Source of the DNA: Mobiluncus sp034180645 | GTDB taxonomy: Bacteria; Actinomycetota; Actinomycetes; Actinomycetales; Actinomycetaceae | Assembly: GCF_034180645.1 (NCBI RefSeq) | Contig: NZ_JAXFNY010000015.1 | Coordinates: forward strand, 62,001 to 126,000 | Direction of reading: 5' to 3' | DNA: 64,000 nucleotides | In this document: piece by piece, positions 17,638-25,124 of the stretch | Numbering within the stretch: position 1 is the stretch's first letter | Layout of the letters: every line of letters starts with the position of its first letter | Notes under the pieces: model-generated | What the model saw: the letters and a program-made list of their open reading frames with translations, nothing else | Database searches by the model: none | Told to the model about the DNA's origin: nothing | Translations under genes and position numbers: made by a program

Positions 17638-18722
17638 GTGCTCTTCACCCCTAACGATTTAGGCACAGAAATAGAGATACTGTATTGACCGGAATCCAGC
17701 CTGGTTTCTAGCTGTCCTCCCAATTCTTTGAGTTTTGTCCGCATACTGCGCAAACCCCGTCCGCTGGGTGAGAATAAGGCATCTTCACGAACTCGGTTAG
17801 CACTAAATATACGCAGTTGCGTCGCTGTGCAGCGCACTAGAATGTATGCTTTAGTATTCGGTTGCCCGTGTTTCATGATGTTCGTAGCGATTTCTTCGAC
17901 TAGCTCGGTGAGTAACTCAACGGTTTGGAGATGCTGTATTTCATAGCCGCTCAAAGTGCATTCCGCGATAAACCCTACACTTTGCAACTGGTTTTTAATA
18001 TGTTCAAGGGTTTGGGGCAGGCTGTTAAATTCTTTAGAATTTCCGACTTCTCCGCCGGTCGCATCACGCCCTAAATCCTCTGTAAAGTCGCTTAGCTGGG
18101 AGAGGGCCGAGGCCGACACTTCACGAATTCTCACGCCTAAAGAATCGCTCTCGGAGTCTTTAACTTCTGGTAGCAGGCGCGAAAGTAAAATTAGTTGTAC
18201 CAGTTTGTTGGAGAGATTGTCATGAAGTTGGTTCGCCAAGTTCTCCCGTAGGGCGGAAATCCGCAAACGCTCCGTAGCTTCCTGGGCTTCCTTTTGCGCT
18301 CGCAGCTGATTGAAGCCAAAACCGACCAGTATAGGAATTAAATACAGAACCATCCCAAATTTACCGGAAAGCGAGGCTATCGACGAGTGCCCGTAGTAAA
18401 CAACGAAGGCTGAGACAGCTCCGAGAATGACTCCGACATAGGGTGGACGCCGAGTAATTAGGAATCCAATCGACACCAGGGAAAGGTAAAAACCAGAGCC
18501 CTGCTCCAGCGTTTGCGGAATAGTAGCCGCAACGATAAACCACACGGAAACCAGCACCGCCGCAACGGAGGGAAACCTCAACCCGAAAGCCAAAAAGACA
18601 ATAGAAAGACCAATCATTATGAAGTCCAGGACTGTTTTTGCATTCAGTATCAGCGCCAATACCTGCAGCAAGATACCTATCGTAACCACCAAATAGCGAA
18701 GCCAAGGGCTATTTATAGTCAT
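17634..18722 (-). CDS. Sensor histidine kinase, DesK/NarX-like
   Basis: 362 aa from the ATG at 18722, which is preceded by AGGGAG and begins 10 nt after the response-regulator stop; the frame stays open further upstream inside that gene. Six hydrophobic segments fill residues 8-140. The phosphorylation helix is NLANQLHDNLSNKLVQLILL with H167. The ATPase part has EEIATNIMKHG (N-box) and GRGLRSMRTKLKELGGQL (G2 box). As in the other kinase here, the canonical DNG.G motif is lacking (SANRVREDA). It overlaps the aminotransferase by 4 nt. With no extracellular domain it should sense a membrane-borne or small hydrophobic signal; the peptide encoded divergently at 19556 is the local candidate. Confidence 0.86.
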   Translation of the reverse strand: MTINSPWLRYLVVTIGILLQVLALILNAKTVLDFIMIGLSIVFLAFGLRFPSVAAVLVSVWFIVAATIPQTLEQGSGFYLSLVSIGFLITRRPPYVGVILGAVSAFVVYYGHSSIASLSGKFGMVLYLIPILVGFGFNQLRAQKEAQEATERLRISALRENLANQLHDNLSNKLVQLILLSRLLPEVKDSESDSLGVRIREVSASALSQLSDFTEDLGRDATGGEVGNSKEFNSLPQTLEHIKNQLQSVGFIAECTLSGYEIQHLQTVELLTELVEEIATNIMKHGQPNTKAYILVRCTATQLRIFSANRVREDALFSPSGRGLRSMRTKLKELGGQLETRLDSGQYSISISVPKSLGVKST

Positions 18723-18732
18723 CCGGTCTCCC

Positions 18733-19398
18733 TCAATCGATGATACCTTGGCGTATTCCGTACGCGACCGCACCTGCACGATCGGCTGCGTCACATTTCT
18801 GCATGATGGATTTGATATGGGTTTTAACAGTGTTTTCGCTAATCTTGAGTCGACTGGCTATCTGAGAATTCGTACGTGACTCGCTCATAAGCGTCAATAT
18901 TTCCTTTTCTCGCTGAGTCAAAACTGTATCGCTTGGTTCGCCAGCGTGACGTTTCACAGCCACAAAAGTCGCGTCATCAGTGAGAACAGAAATCAGTTGC
19001 CGGGAACACGTAGGGGAAAAAACCAGCTCCCCAGCAAGAGCCTTTCCCAGGTTTTCAGCGATTAGAGCCGGATCGTCCTCTTTGACGAAGTAGCCTGTGG
19101 CTCCGGCGCGAAATGCCTCACGGATTTTGTCAGCCCTGGTTAGTACGGAAATCATAATCACGGCTGATGTTGGGGATAAAACGCGTAGTCTTCGAACCAA
19201 TTCGATCCCGCTCATGCCTGGCATACTAATATCCACTAAAAAAACTTGCGGTTGTGCGGTTTCATCTTGATCCAAGCGCGCTAAAGCCTCCGAGGCTGTT
19301 CCGGCCGTCAAGGAAACCGTAATCCCCTCAACCAGACCCAACAATGTCTTCATTGCGTCTCGGGCGAATGCATCATCATCGACAATCGCTACGCGCAC
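18733..19398 (-). CDS. LuxR/NarL-type response regulator
   Basis: 221 aa. The receiver shows the acidic triad DDD (residues 7-9), D56 in LVDISMPGMSG, and K in GYFVKEDD. The C-terminal LuxR helix-turn-helix is LTQREKEILTLMSESRTNSQIASRLKISENTVKTHIKSIMQKC. It starts with GTG at 19398. It heads the operon regulator-kinase-aminotransferase on the minus strand and faces, across 157 bp, the 19-aa peptide gene. The shared intergenic region contains a TCACCC..GGGTGA palindrome that could be its operator. Confidence 0.92.
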   Translation of the reverse strand: MRVAIVDDDAFARDAMKTLLGLVEGITVSLTAGTASEALARLDQDETAQPQVFLVDISMPGMSGIELVRRLRVLSPTSAVIMISVLTRADKIREAFRAGATGYFVKEDDPALIAENLGKALAGELVFSPTCSRQLISVLTDDATFVAVKRHAGEPSDTVLTQREKEILTLMSESRTNSQIASRLKISENTVKTHIKSIMQKCDAADRAGAVAYGIRQGIID

Positions 19399-19441
19399 AA
19401 AACCATACTAGCCCACGTCGGGAGGGGCTTACTTCGCTATT

Positions 19442-19457
19442 TCACCCAATCGGGTGA
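19442..19457. promoter_or_regulatory. Palindrome between regulator and peptide genes
   Basis: TCACCC-AATC-GGGTGA is a perfect inverted repeat, with a further GAGGGTGA half about 8 nt downstream. Its place between the divergent regulator and peptide operons suggests an operator; this is inference. Confidence 0.4.
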
Positions 19458-19555
19458 GCCTTGAGGGTGATGTGCAGGGCTTCTGCGATTCCTAACCTTG
19501 AGAGTATCCACTTCAAAGTGCTGTATGCGCTGTCTGTTCAGAAAGGAAAACCATT

Positions 19556-19615
19556 ATGAAGTTCGCTAGTAGTATGGTCGCTGGTGGGGCGATTGGAACT
19601 GCGATTTCTTGCTAG
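19556..19615 (+). CDS. 19-residue hydrophobic peptide
   Basis: Very short frame: MKFASSMVAGGAIGTAISC. The ATG has a good GAAAGGA Shine-Dalgarno 8 nt upstream, and the TAG stop overlaps the AGGAGGT of the next gene, so the two are translationally coupled. The peptide is hydrophobic, has overlapping GxxxG/AxxxA spacing as in helix-packing bacteriocins, two basic-free turns and a single C-terminal cysteine. No recognised leader or maturation gene is nearby. It could be a signal peptide pheromone, a leaderless bacteriocin, or just a regulatory leader. Its position opposite a two-component system favours a signalling or bacteriocin role. Confidence 0.45.
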   Translation: MKFASSMVAGGAIGTAISC

Positions 19616-19628
19616 GAGGTGGCGCAGG

Positions 19629-19910
19629 ATGAAAGATACGTCGAAAAATATGTTCATGCGGATGGGGGAATCCGCTTCTTTTGGGGCAATGTTGACTTTG
19701 ATTACGGCTGTCATGTTTACCATCAAGTCGGTTGACATTCCGATTTGGGCATGGATTATCGAATTCGCACTAGTCAGTGGGATTGCTTTCGTAATCCCGC
19801 GTCAACCTCGCGCCGAGCTGACCTCGGAGCAAAAGAGGCTCTTGCTTTTCTCCTCGATTGCCGCAATTTTGCTAATCATAGCCTTAGTTATCATTATTGC
19901 CGTGAGCTAG
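19629..19910 (+). CDS. Small membrane protein, possible immunity partner
   Basis: 93 aa with three predicted membrane helices (about residues 13-30, 34-54 and 70-92) and a short basic cytoplasmic stretch (RQPRAELTSEQKR). No family recognised. The start at 19629 is supported by AGGAGGT 8 nt upstream; the frame also stays open to an ATG at 19584, inside the peptide gene. Small multi-helix proteins directly downstream of bacteriocin-like peptides often confer immunity, which is the best guess here. Its stop abuts the aminotransferase remnant. Confidence 0.6.
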   Translation: MKDTSKNMFMRMGESASFGAMLTLITAVMFTIKSVDIPIWAWIIEFALVSGIAFVIPRQPRAELTSEQKRLLLFSSIAAILLIIALVIIIAVS

Positions 19911-20044
19911 TGTTCCCATGCCGGGGTCGTCGGATTGGAATCCGCCAGATTCACTTTCAACGTGCCGTCGCGTCGGGTCGCGCCCTGGGCGACAGTCACG
20001 GCGTTGGGTTCGTTCAGTTCCACCCGGTGAGAAAATTTCACCAT
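19907..20044 (-). pseudogene. Truncated 5' copy of the aminotransferase gene
   Basis: ATG at 20044 opens MVKFSHRVELNEPNAVTVAQ, nearly identical to the start of the aminotransferase at 17637, and runs 38 codons before diverging and stopping at 19907. All catalytic regions are missing. The DNA upstream of this fragment is probably the ancestral aminotransferase promoter region, shared with nrdD. It marks one edge of the inserted block. Confidence 0.85.
19929..20041. repeat. 113-bp direct repeat, copy 2
   Basis: Partner of 17525-17637, about 96% identical. Together they flank about 2.3 kb. Confidence 0.9.
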
Positions 20045-20101
20045 CCTACGATACCGCGACACGCAAAACGACGAATCACCGTAACTCATAGACCTGGGCA
20101 A

Positions 20102-20149
20102 ACACAATATGTAGTGGTAAAATTGAGCAACACGCACAATATGTAGTTG
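20102..20149 (+). promoter_or_regulatory. Pair of NrdR-type boxes upstream of nrdD
   Basis: ACACAATATGTAGTGG (20102-20117) and GCACAATATGTAGTTG (20134-20149) share a 13-nt core, ACAATATGTAGT plus flanks, and start exactly 32 bp apart, three helical turns. Tandem boxes with this core and spacing are the known binding pattern of the ribonucleotide-reductase repressor NrdR. No nrdR gene lies in the window. Confidence 0.75.
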
Positions 20150-20223
20150 ATTTGGCGAAATACCTCCCTAGAGTAATTTCTTGTGTTCCCGATACCGGGA
20201 GATGAGGAGACGAAAGGAAGAAG

Positions 20224-22119
20224 ATGACTGCAACGAAGCAAGAGACGACCCCCGTTTTTGAAACGAACCCGCGCCACCACACGGTTGACCCCATAGAGAC
20301 AGTGGACGAATACCTGAGCCAGGCTGACTGGCGGGTCAACGCCAACGCCAACCAGGGCTACTCGGTCGGCGGTCTGATTTTGAACGCGGCGGGCAAGATG
20401 GTCGCCAACTACTGGCTGGACAAGGTTTATCCCGCCGCGGCCGGTGCTGCCCACCGCGACGGCGACTTCCACATTCATGACCTGGATATGTTCGCCGGGT
20501 ACTGTGCCGGTTGGTCGCTAAAACAGCTGCTGCAGCAGGGTTTCAACGGGGTCAGCGGGGCCATTGCCTCCAATCCGCCGCGGCATTTCAGCTCGGCCTG
20601 CGGGCAAATCGTGAACTTCCTGGGCACGCTGCAAAACGAATGGGCCGGCGCCCAGGCGTTCTCTAGCTTCGACACCTATATGGCGCCTTTCGTCCGCCTG
20701 GACGACATGACCTATGCCGAGGTCAAACAGTGTATGCAGGAGCTCATCTACAACCTGAACGTGCCGAGCCGCTGGGGCAGTCAGTGTCCGTTTACGAACC
20801 TCACTTTTGACTGGACCTGCCCGCCGGACCTGCGCGACGAGGTACCGCTCATCGGTGAGGAACTGTGCGACTTTGCCTACGGGGACCTGCAGGCCGAGAT
20901 GGACATCATCAACCGCGCCTACATGGAGGTCATGACCGAGGGAGACGCGGACGGACGCGTGTTCACCTTCCCCATTCCGACCTACAACATGACCAAGGAT
21001 TTCGATTGGGACTCCCCAAACGCCAACCTGCTGTTTGAGATGACGGCAAAGTACGGGCTGCCCTATTTCCAGAACTTCATCAACTCGGAGCTTGACCCCG
21101 GACAGATCCGTTCCATGTGCTGCCGGCTGCAGCTCGACCTGCGGGAGCTGGTCAAGCGCGGTAACGGGCTGTTCGGTTCGGCGGAACAGACCGGGTCTAT
21201 CGGGGTGGTGACCATCAACTTGGCGCGTCTGGGTTATCTGCACAAGGGCGACGAGGACGGTTTGCGTGCCCGCTTGCGTGAACTCATTGAGTTGGCTTCG
21301 GTGACTTTGGAACGTAAGCGCATCACTATCCAGTACCATATGGACCACGGCCTGTTCCCCTACACGAAACGCTACCTGGGGACGCTGGACAACCACTTCT
21401 CGACCATCGGGGTCAACGGCATGAACGAGCTGATTCGCAACTTCACCGATGACGCTTATGACATCACCGATCCTCGCGGACACGCCCTGGCGGCCCGAAT
21501 CCTGGACGGGGTGCGCGACCAGATGATTGAACTCCAGGAGTCTACCGGACATATGTACAACCTGGAGGCGACCCCGGCCGAGGGCACCACATACCGCCTG
21601 GCGAAAGCTGACCGGAAACGTTTTGGGGACAAAATCCTGCAGGCCGGCACGACCGAGAACCCCTACTACACGAACTCTTCGCAGCTGCCGGTCGGGTTCA
21701 CCAACGACCCGTTCCTGGCCGAGGAACTGCAAGAGGAACTGCAGACCAAGTACACCGGCGGCACCGTGCTGCACCTGTACATGGGCGAGGCTGTATCCAG
21801 CGCGGAGGCCTGCAAACAGCTGGTGCGCCGCTCCTTGACCACCTGGCGCACCCCCTACATCACCATCACGCCAACGTTTAGTATCTGCCCGACGCACGGC
21901 TACATTTCCGGCGAACACTTCACCTGCCCGCAATGCGAAGCGAAAGGCCGGCACCAAGATTGCGAAGTGTGGACCCGCGTCATGGGCTACTTCCGTCCTG
22001 TCCAGTCCTTTAACATCGGCAAGAAAGGCGAGTTTGCCGAGCGCCAGTATTTCAGCGAATCGGCGGCTGCCTCCCACGGTGAGCTGCATTCGCGCTTGGC
22101 GGAAGCGGCCTTGGTTTAG
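20224..22119 (+). CDS. nrdD: Anaerobic ribonucleoside-triphosphate reductase
   Basis: Class III glycyl-radical enzyme that reduces NTPs to dNTPs without oxygen. 631 aa. The C-terminus holds a zinc site (CPTHGY..CPQCEAKGRHQDC) and the glycyl radical site RVMGYFRPV, with G588 as the radical carrier. The active-site cysteines lie in the HFSSACGQIVNFLG and SMCCRLQLDLREL regions. It lacks the N-terminal ATP-cone found in E. coli NrdD. A GGAAG Shine-Dalgarno precedes the ATG. Two NrdR-type boxes lie 75-120 nt upstream, and its activase gene nrdG lies 850 nt downstream, with a lipoprotein gene in between. Confidence 0.96.
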   Translation: MTATKQETTPVFETNPRHHTVDPIETVDEYLSQADWRVNANANQGYSVGGLILNAAGKMVANYWLDKVYPAAAGAAHRDGDFHIHDLDMFAGYCAGWSLKQLLQQGFNGVSGAIASNPPRHFSSACGQIVNFLGTLQNEWAGAQAFSSFDTYMAPFVRLDDMTYAEVKQCMQELIYNLNVPSRWGSQCPFTNLTFDWTCPPDLRDEVPLIGEELCDFAYGDLQAEMDIINRAYMEVMTEGDADGRVFTFPIPTYNMTKDFDWDSPNANLLFEMTAKYGLPYFQNFINSELDPGQIRSMCCRLQLDLRELVKRGNGLFGSAEQTGSIGVVTINLARLGYLHKGDEDGLRARLRELIELASVTLERKRITIQYHMDHGLFPYTKRYLGTLDNHFSTIGVNGMNELIRNFTDDAYDITDPRGHALAARILDGVRDQMIELQESTGHMYNLEATPAEGTTYRLAKADRKRFGDKILQAGTTENPYYTNSSQLPVGFTNDPFLAEELQEELQTKYTGGTVLHLYMGEAVSSAEACKQLVRRSLTTWRTPYITITPTFSICPTHGYISGEHFTCPQCEAKGRHQDCEVWTRVMGYFRPVQSFNIGKKGEFAERQYFSESAAASHGELHSRLAEAALV

Positions 22120-22166
22120 GGCCAGATTCACCCCCTCGTGGTTTCACAAGGGTCGTGGGTCTACCG

Positions 22167-22213
22167 GGTTCGCGGGTGACAGTTTTCGGACACCACCCGC
22201 GAACCTAAATTTT
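22167..22213 (+). terminator. Terminator after nrdD
   Basis: GGTTCGCGGGTG and CACCCGCGAACC form a perfect 12-bp stem with a 15-nt loop, followed by TAAATTTT. Confidence 0.75.
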
Positions 22214-22312
22214 CCGTACTTTTGGGTGATTACAAACCTTAACCGTTTGCCTAGGCTGTTTATCAACCTGGGGCAACCAGCCCCCTCAGCCTGACAAATG
22301 GAAGGAATACTC

Positions 22313-22894
22313 ATGAAAAAGTTACTTGCGTTGACGGGTGCGTTCGCCCTGGCCTTGAGCCTGTCCGCCTGCGGCGGCGGAAGCGAGGAACCCACTGCTG
22401 ATCAGAAAACCGGCCTGATTTCCACGACCGAGGACGTGGCCATGCCGGAGCAAGAGACAGAGGAAGTCGCCGTGGACGACGCTGACGCCCTGGCGAAAAA
22501 GTGGGAGGATGCTGGCGAGGCATACGCTGCCTCCAAGGGATACTCCAGTTACCGTGTTAACGCCACCTTCCAGAACTTCTCCAGTGACAAGATTGAGTCT
22601 TATAAATTGTATTTCAACGACAACAAGGACTGGAAGACCGGGGATAAGGTCAAGGTCGACTTCACCTGCCAGACGGTGAAACCCACCACCATAAAGGTGT
22701 GGATTGTTCCGGATCTGGAAGATGTAGATATTGACGACCAAAAGGGCCAGCTGACCGAAGTCGGTTGCGGCGTGGATACCCCCGCTACAGCCTCTTGGGA
22801 ATACACCGTGCCGGCAGATACGAACAACCTCATTTTTGTGCAGTACCAAGTACCGGTGGAAGGCTTCATGATTCTCATGGACGAAAAGCAATAA
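22313..22894 (+). CDS. Small lipoprotein of unknown function
   Basis: 193 aa from the ATG at 22313 (GGAAGGA upstream). The signal MKKLLALTGAFALALSLSAC ends in a lipobox; a Gly/Glu-rich linker follows, then a beta-rich domain (about residues 60-190) with a charged surface and the sequence VDFTCQTVKPTTIKVWIVPD. No family recognised. It is enclosed by strong hairpins on both sides, so it is probably its own transcription unit placed between nrdD and nrdG. Confidence 0.8.
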   Translation: MKKLLALTGAFALALSLSACGGGSEEPTADQKTGLISTTEDVAMPEQETEEVAVDDADALAKKWEDAGEAYAASKGYSSYRVNATFQNFSSDKIESYKLYFNDNKDWKTGDKVKVDFTCQTVKPTTIKVWIVPDLEDVDIDDQKGQLTEVGCGVDTPATASWEYTVPADTNNLIFVQYQVPVEGFMILMDEKQ

Positions 22895-22907
22895 ACTGAA
22901 TCTATCC

Positions 22908-22939
22908 GACCCAGGTAACCCGGCTGGGTTACCTGGGTC
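22908..22939 (+). terminator. Perfect 14-bp hairpin between lipoprotein and nrdG
   Basis: GACCCAGGTAACCC pairs fully with GGGTTACCTGGGTC around a GGCT loop. It ends 26 nt before the nrdG GTG, leaving no obvious room for a separate nrdG promoter after it. The tail (ACGTATTTAAT) is a poor U-tract. Confidence 0.7.
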
Positions 22940-22965
22940 ACGTATTTAATCAATGAGGAGCACCA

Positions 22966-23766
22966 GTGTCCACAGCAGCCACGAATAACCCCGCGACCAA
23001 CCCGCTCACCGGTTTGGTCATCGCCGGGGTGACGCCGTTTTCCACGGTGGATTGGCCGGGGAAACTGGTCGCCAGCGTGTTCCTGCAAGGATGCCCCTGG
23101 AACTGCGGATATTGCCAAAATTTTGCCATCATTGACCCGCGGACGCCCGCCGGTTACGAAGAGGCGAACCTATGGGAGCTGCTGGGACGGCGGCGCGGTC
23201 TGCTCGACGGCGTCGTGTTTTCTGGCGGGGAGCCGACTCGTCAGGCAGCGCTGGTGCCCGCCGCCCGGCAGGCGCGTGACCTCGGATTTTTGGTGGGGCT
23301 GCACACCGGAGGGGCCTACCCGCAGCGACTGGCGCAGCTGTTGGAGGCCGGGTTGCTCGACTGGGTCGGCTTGGACGTAAAGGGTTTGGCACAAAACTAT
23401 CCACAAGTGGTAGGCCGTCCCCAAGCGCACCGGGCCGGCACGGACGCTTGGCGGGCGCTGGACCTGGTGTTGGCGGCGCACCGGGGCGGAACCCTGCCGG
23501 ATTACGAGGTGCGCGTCACCGCCTACCCCGGCACAGACGCACGCGATACGAATCCATCAGCCCTCCCCGCTTTGGCTCGTGCCCTGCAAGAGCGCGGGGT
23601 ACAACGCTTGGCGCTGCAGCAGGCCCGTCCCGACGGAACACGACCGGAATTTCAGGAACTTTACGCACCGGACCAAAACCAATCTTTTGCGACTGACTTG
23701 GCGGACCGGGCGGGGGAGCTCAAGGCAATGTTTACGCATTTTGAGTTTCGCGGTTTTGCCGATTGA
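22966..23766 (+). CDS. nrdG: Anaerobic ribonucleotide reductase activating enzyme, radical SAM
   Basis: Uses a 4Fe-4S cluster and S-adenosylmethionine to generate the glycyl radical on NrdD. The cluster motif is CPWNCGYC (C43, C47, C50). FSGGEPTRQ is the SAM-contacting GGE region. At 266 aa it belongs to the longer activase type that opens with GVTPFSTVDWPGKLVASVFLQG. The start is GTG with GAGGAG upstream. It lies after a very stable hairpin and a lipoprotein gene rather than directly after nrdD. Confidence 0.93.
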   Translation: MSTAATNNPATNPLTGLVIAGVTPFSTVDWPGKLVASVFLQGCPWNCGYCQNFAIIDPRTPAGYEEANLWELLGRRRGLLDGVVFSGGEPTRQAALVPAARQARDLGFLVGLHTGGAYPQRLAQLLEAGLLDWVGLDVKGLAQNYPQVVGRPQAHRAGTDAWRALDLVLAAHRGGTLPDYEVRVTAYPGTDARDTNPSALPALARALQERGVQRLALQQARPDGTRPEFQELYAPDQNQSFATDLADRAGELKAMFTHFEFRGFAD

Positions 23767-23831
23767 CCCCACCGCCCGTAAAAACCACAAGTTACAGATG
23801 GAAAGACGCGAATTTGTGGAATAATGACCGT

Positions 23832-25103
23832 ATGGATGAACTGCGTGCCCAAGCTAGTGACGCGTCTACCCCCGGCTTGGATCTACAACAGCTGGCGACC
23901 AATGCGGAACTGCGTCCGTTAATTGCGAAAAACCCCGCGGCCTACACCGGACTGCTCGACTGGCTCGTGAACAAAAATGAGCCCGAAGTCCTCGCCGCTC
24001 TGCGCGAGCGCCAGGCCGCTTTTGAGGCTGGCCAGATGATGCCCATGCCTTCCCTCCCCCTTCCCGGTCCATCAGAAACACCGACCCCCAGCGAGCCGGA
24101 AAACCCCGAAGCACCCGCGACAGTCGTCCCTGCCGAAACCGACGCATCACAACCGGAAACCCCGGCGACACCCGACTCGGAGGCAACCCCCACCACCGGG
24201 GAAACCCCCTCCGTGAGCCCCAATCGCACCTCAATAATGGGACAAAAACCGGACGAAACCACGGTACTGCCCACGCTGAACACCCCCGTATCAGCCCCGG
24301 TGCAGACCTCCGGTCTGCCCTCGTTTTACCCGCCCAACGCCGCGCCAAACCAGAGCGCGGGCATGGGAAGCTATGGCACCGTGCCTCCAGCCGCGACACA
24401 AACCCAGTACATGGCTCCCGTCACCGGCAATATCCCGGTGATGAGTCCGACCCCCGCCCCTTATCCGCCGATGGCCGCGAAGCCAAAATCCAACACCGGT
24501 TTATGGGTCATTTTCTCAATATTGCTCGTTGCTGTGATTGGCATGATTGTTGCAATCGTTTTGGTGGTGACCGGCGTTATCGGGGGAGACGACACCCAGT
24601 CTGACGCGGATTCCCCGAATGCTGCCGGCAATACAGCAAGCGAAACGCCCCCAGCCAAGGACCAGGACCAGGATAGAGATAAGGATGAGGACAAGGACAA
24701 GACTCCGAGTACCGAATCACCGCATCCGACAATCGCTCCGGCACCGGCCGGCGCCCAGAATATCCAGTCTTTTGTCACCGAAACAGGGGACTCGACCTGC
24801 CGGGTAAACGGCGATGAACTCATTTGCCAGGTCCGTAACCTGGTCAACCCCGTGGGCGGCTGCGATACTTATTTCGAATCTTTGGTCATCAGCTTGCGGG
24901 ATGGCGACCCGTTCATCTATTGCCAGCCCAATGTGAATTACAACTCCAGCGGCTCGGTGATTCCCCACGATTCAGCCATGACCTCCGGCGATTTCGCCTG
25001 CCAATCGACCTACAGCGGCACCGGATGTTGGAACACGGTCACCGGCAAAGGCTTTTTCTTTGCCAAACAGGACTACCATCAACAAGACGCCACGCAACAC
25101 TAA
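23832..25103 (+). CDS. Membrane-anchored protein with LRV-like N-terminus
   Basis: 423 aa from the ATG at 23832. The first 65 residues (MDELRAQASDASTPGLDLQQLATNAELRPLIAKNPAAYTGLLDWL) resemble the variant leucine-rich repeat region seen in bifidobacterial membrane proteins. A long Pro/Thr/Glu-rich linker follows, then one membrane helix (about 225-250, GLWVIFSILLVAVIGMIVAIVLVV), an acidic DQDQDRDKDEDKDK spacer and an extracellular domain with four or five cysteines (CRVNGDELICQ, GGCDTYF, CQSTYSGTGCW), likely disulfide-bonded. No enzyme motif is seen. AATAAT lies 6 nt before this ATG, compatible with a leaderless start. The amidase downstream has the same overall plan. Confidence 0.65.
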   Translation: MDELRAQASDASTPGLDLQQLATNAELRPLIAKNPAAYTGLLDWLVNKNEPEVLAALRERQAAFEAGQMMPMPSLPLPGPSETPTPSEPENPEAPATVVPAETDASQPETPATPDSEATPTTGETPSVSPNRTSIMGQKPDETTVLPTLNTPVSAPVQTSGLPSFYPPNAAPNQSAGMGSYGTVPPAATQTQYMAPVTGNIPVMSPTPAPYPPMAAKPKSNTGLWVIFSILLVAVIGMIVAIVLVVTGVIGGDDTQSDADSPNAAGNTASETPPAKDQDQDRDKDEDKDKTPSTESPHPTIAPAPAGAQNIQSFVTETGDSTCRVNGDELICQVRNLVNPVGGCDTYFESLVISLRDGDPFIYCQPNVNYNSSGSVIPHDSAMTSGDFACQSTYSGTGCWNTVTGKGFFFAKQDYHQQDATQH

Positions 25104-25124
25104 GTCACCATATTCAGGAGCAAC

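Noticed and set aside
20518..22131. 537-aa open frame antisense to nrdD
   Set aside because: Exact shadow of a conserved enzyme; no ribosome site, no domain, His/Gln/Arg-rich composition expected from reverse reading of high-GC codons.
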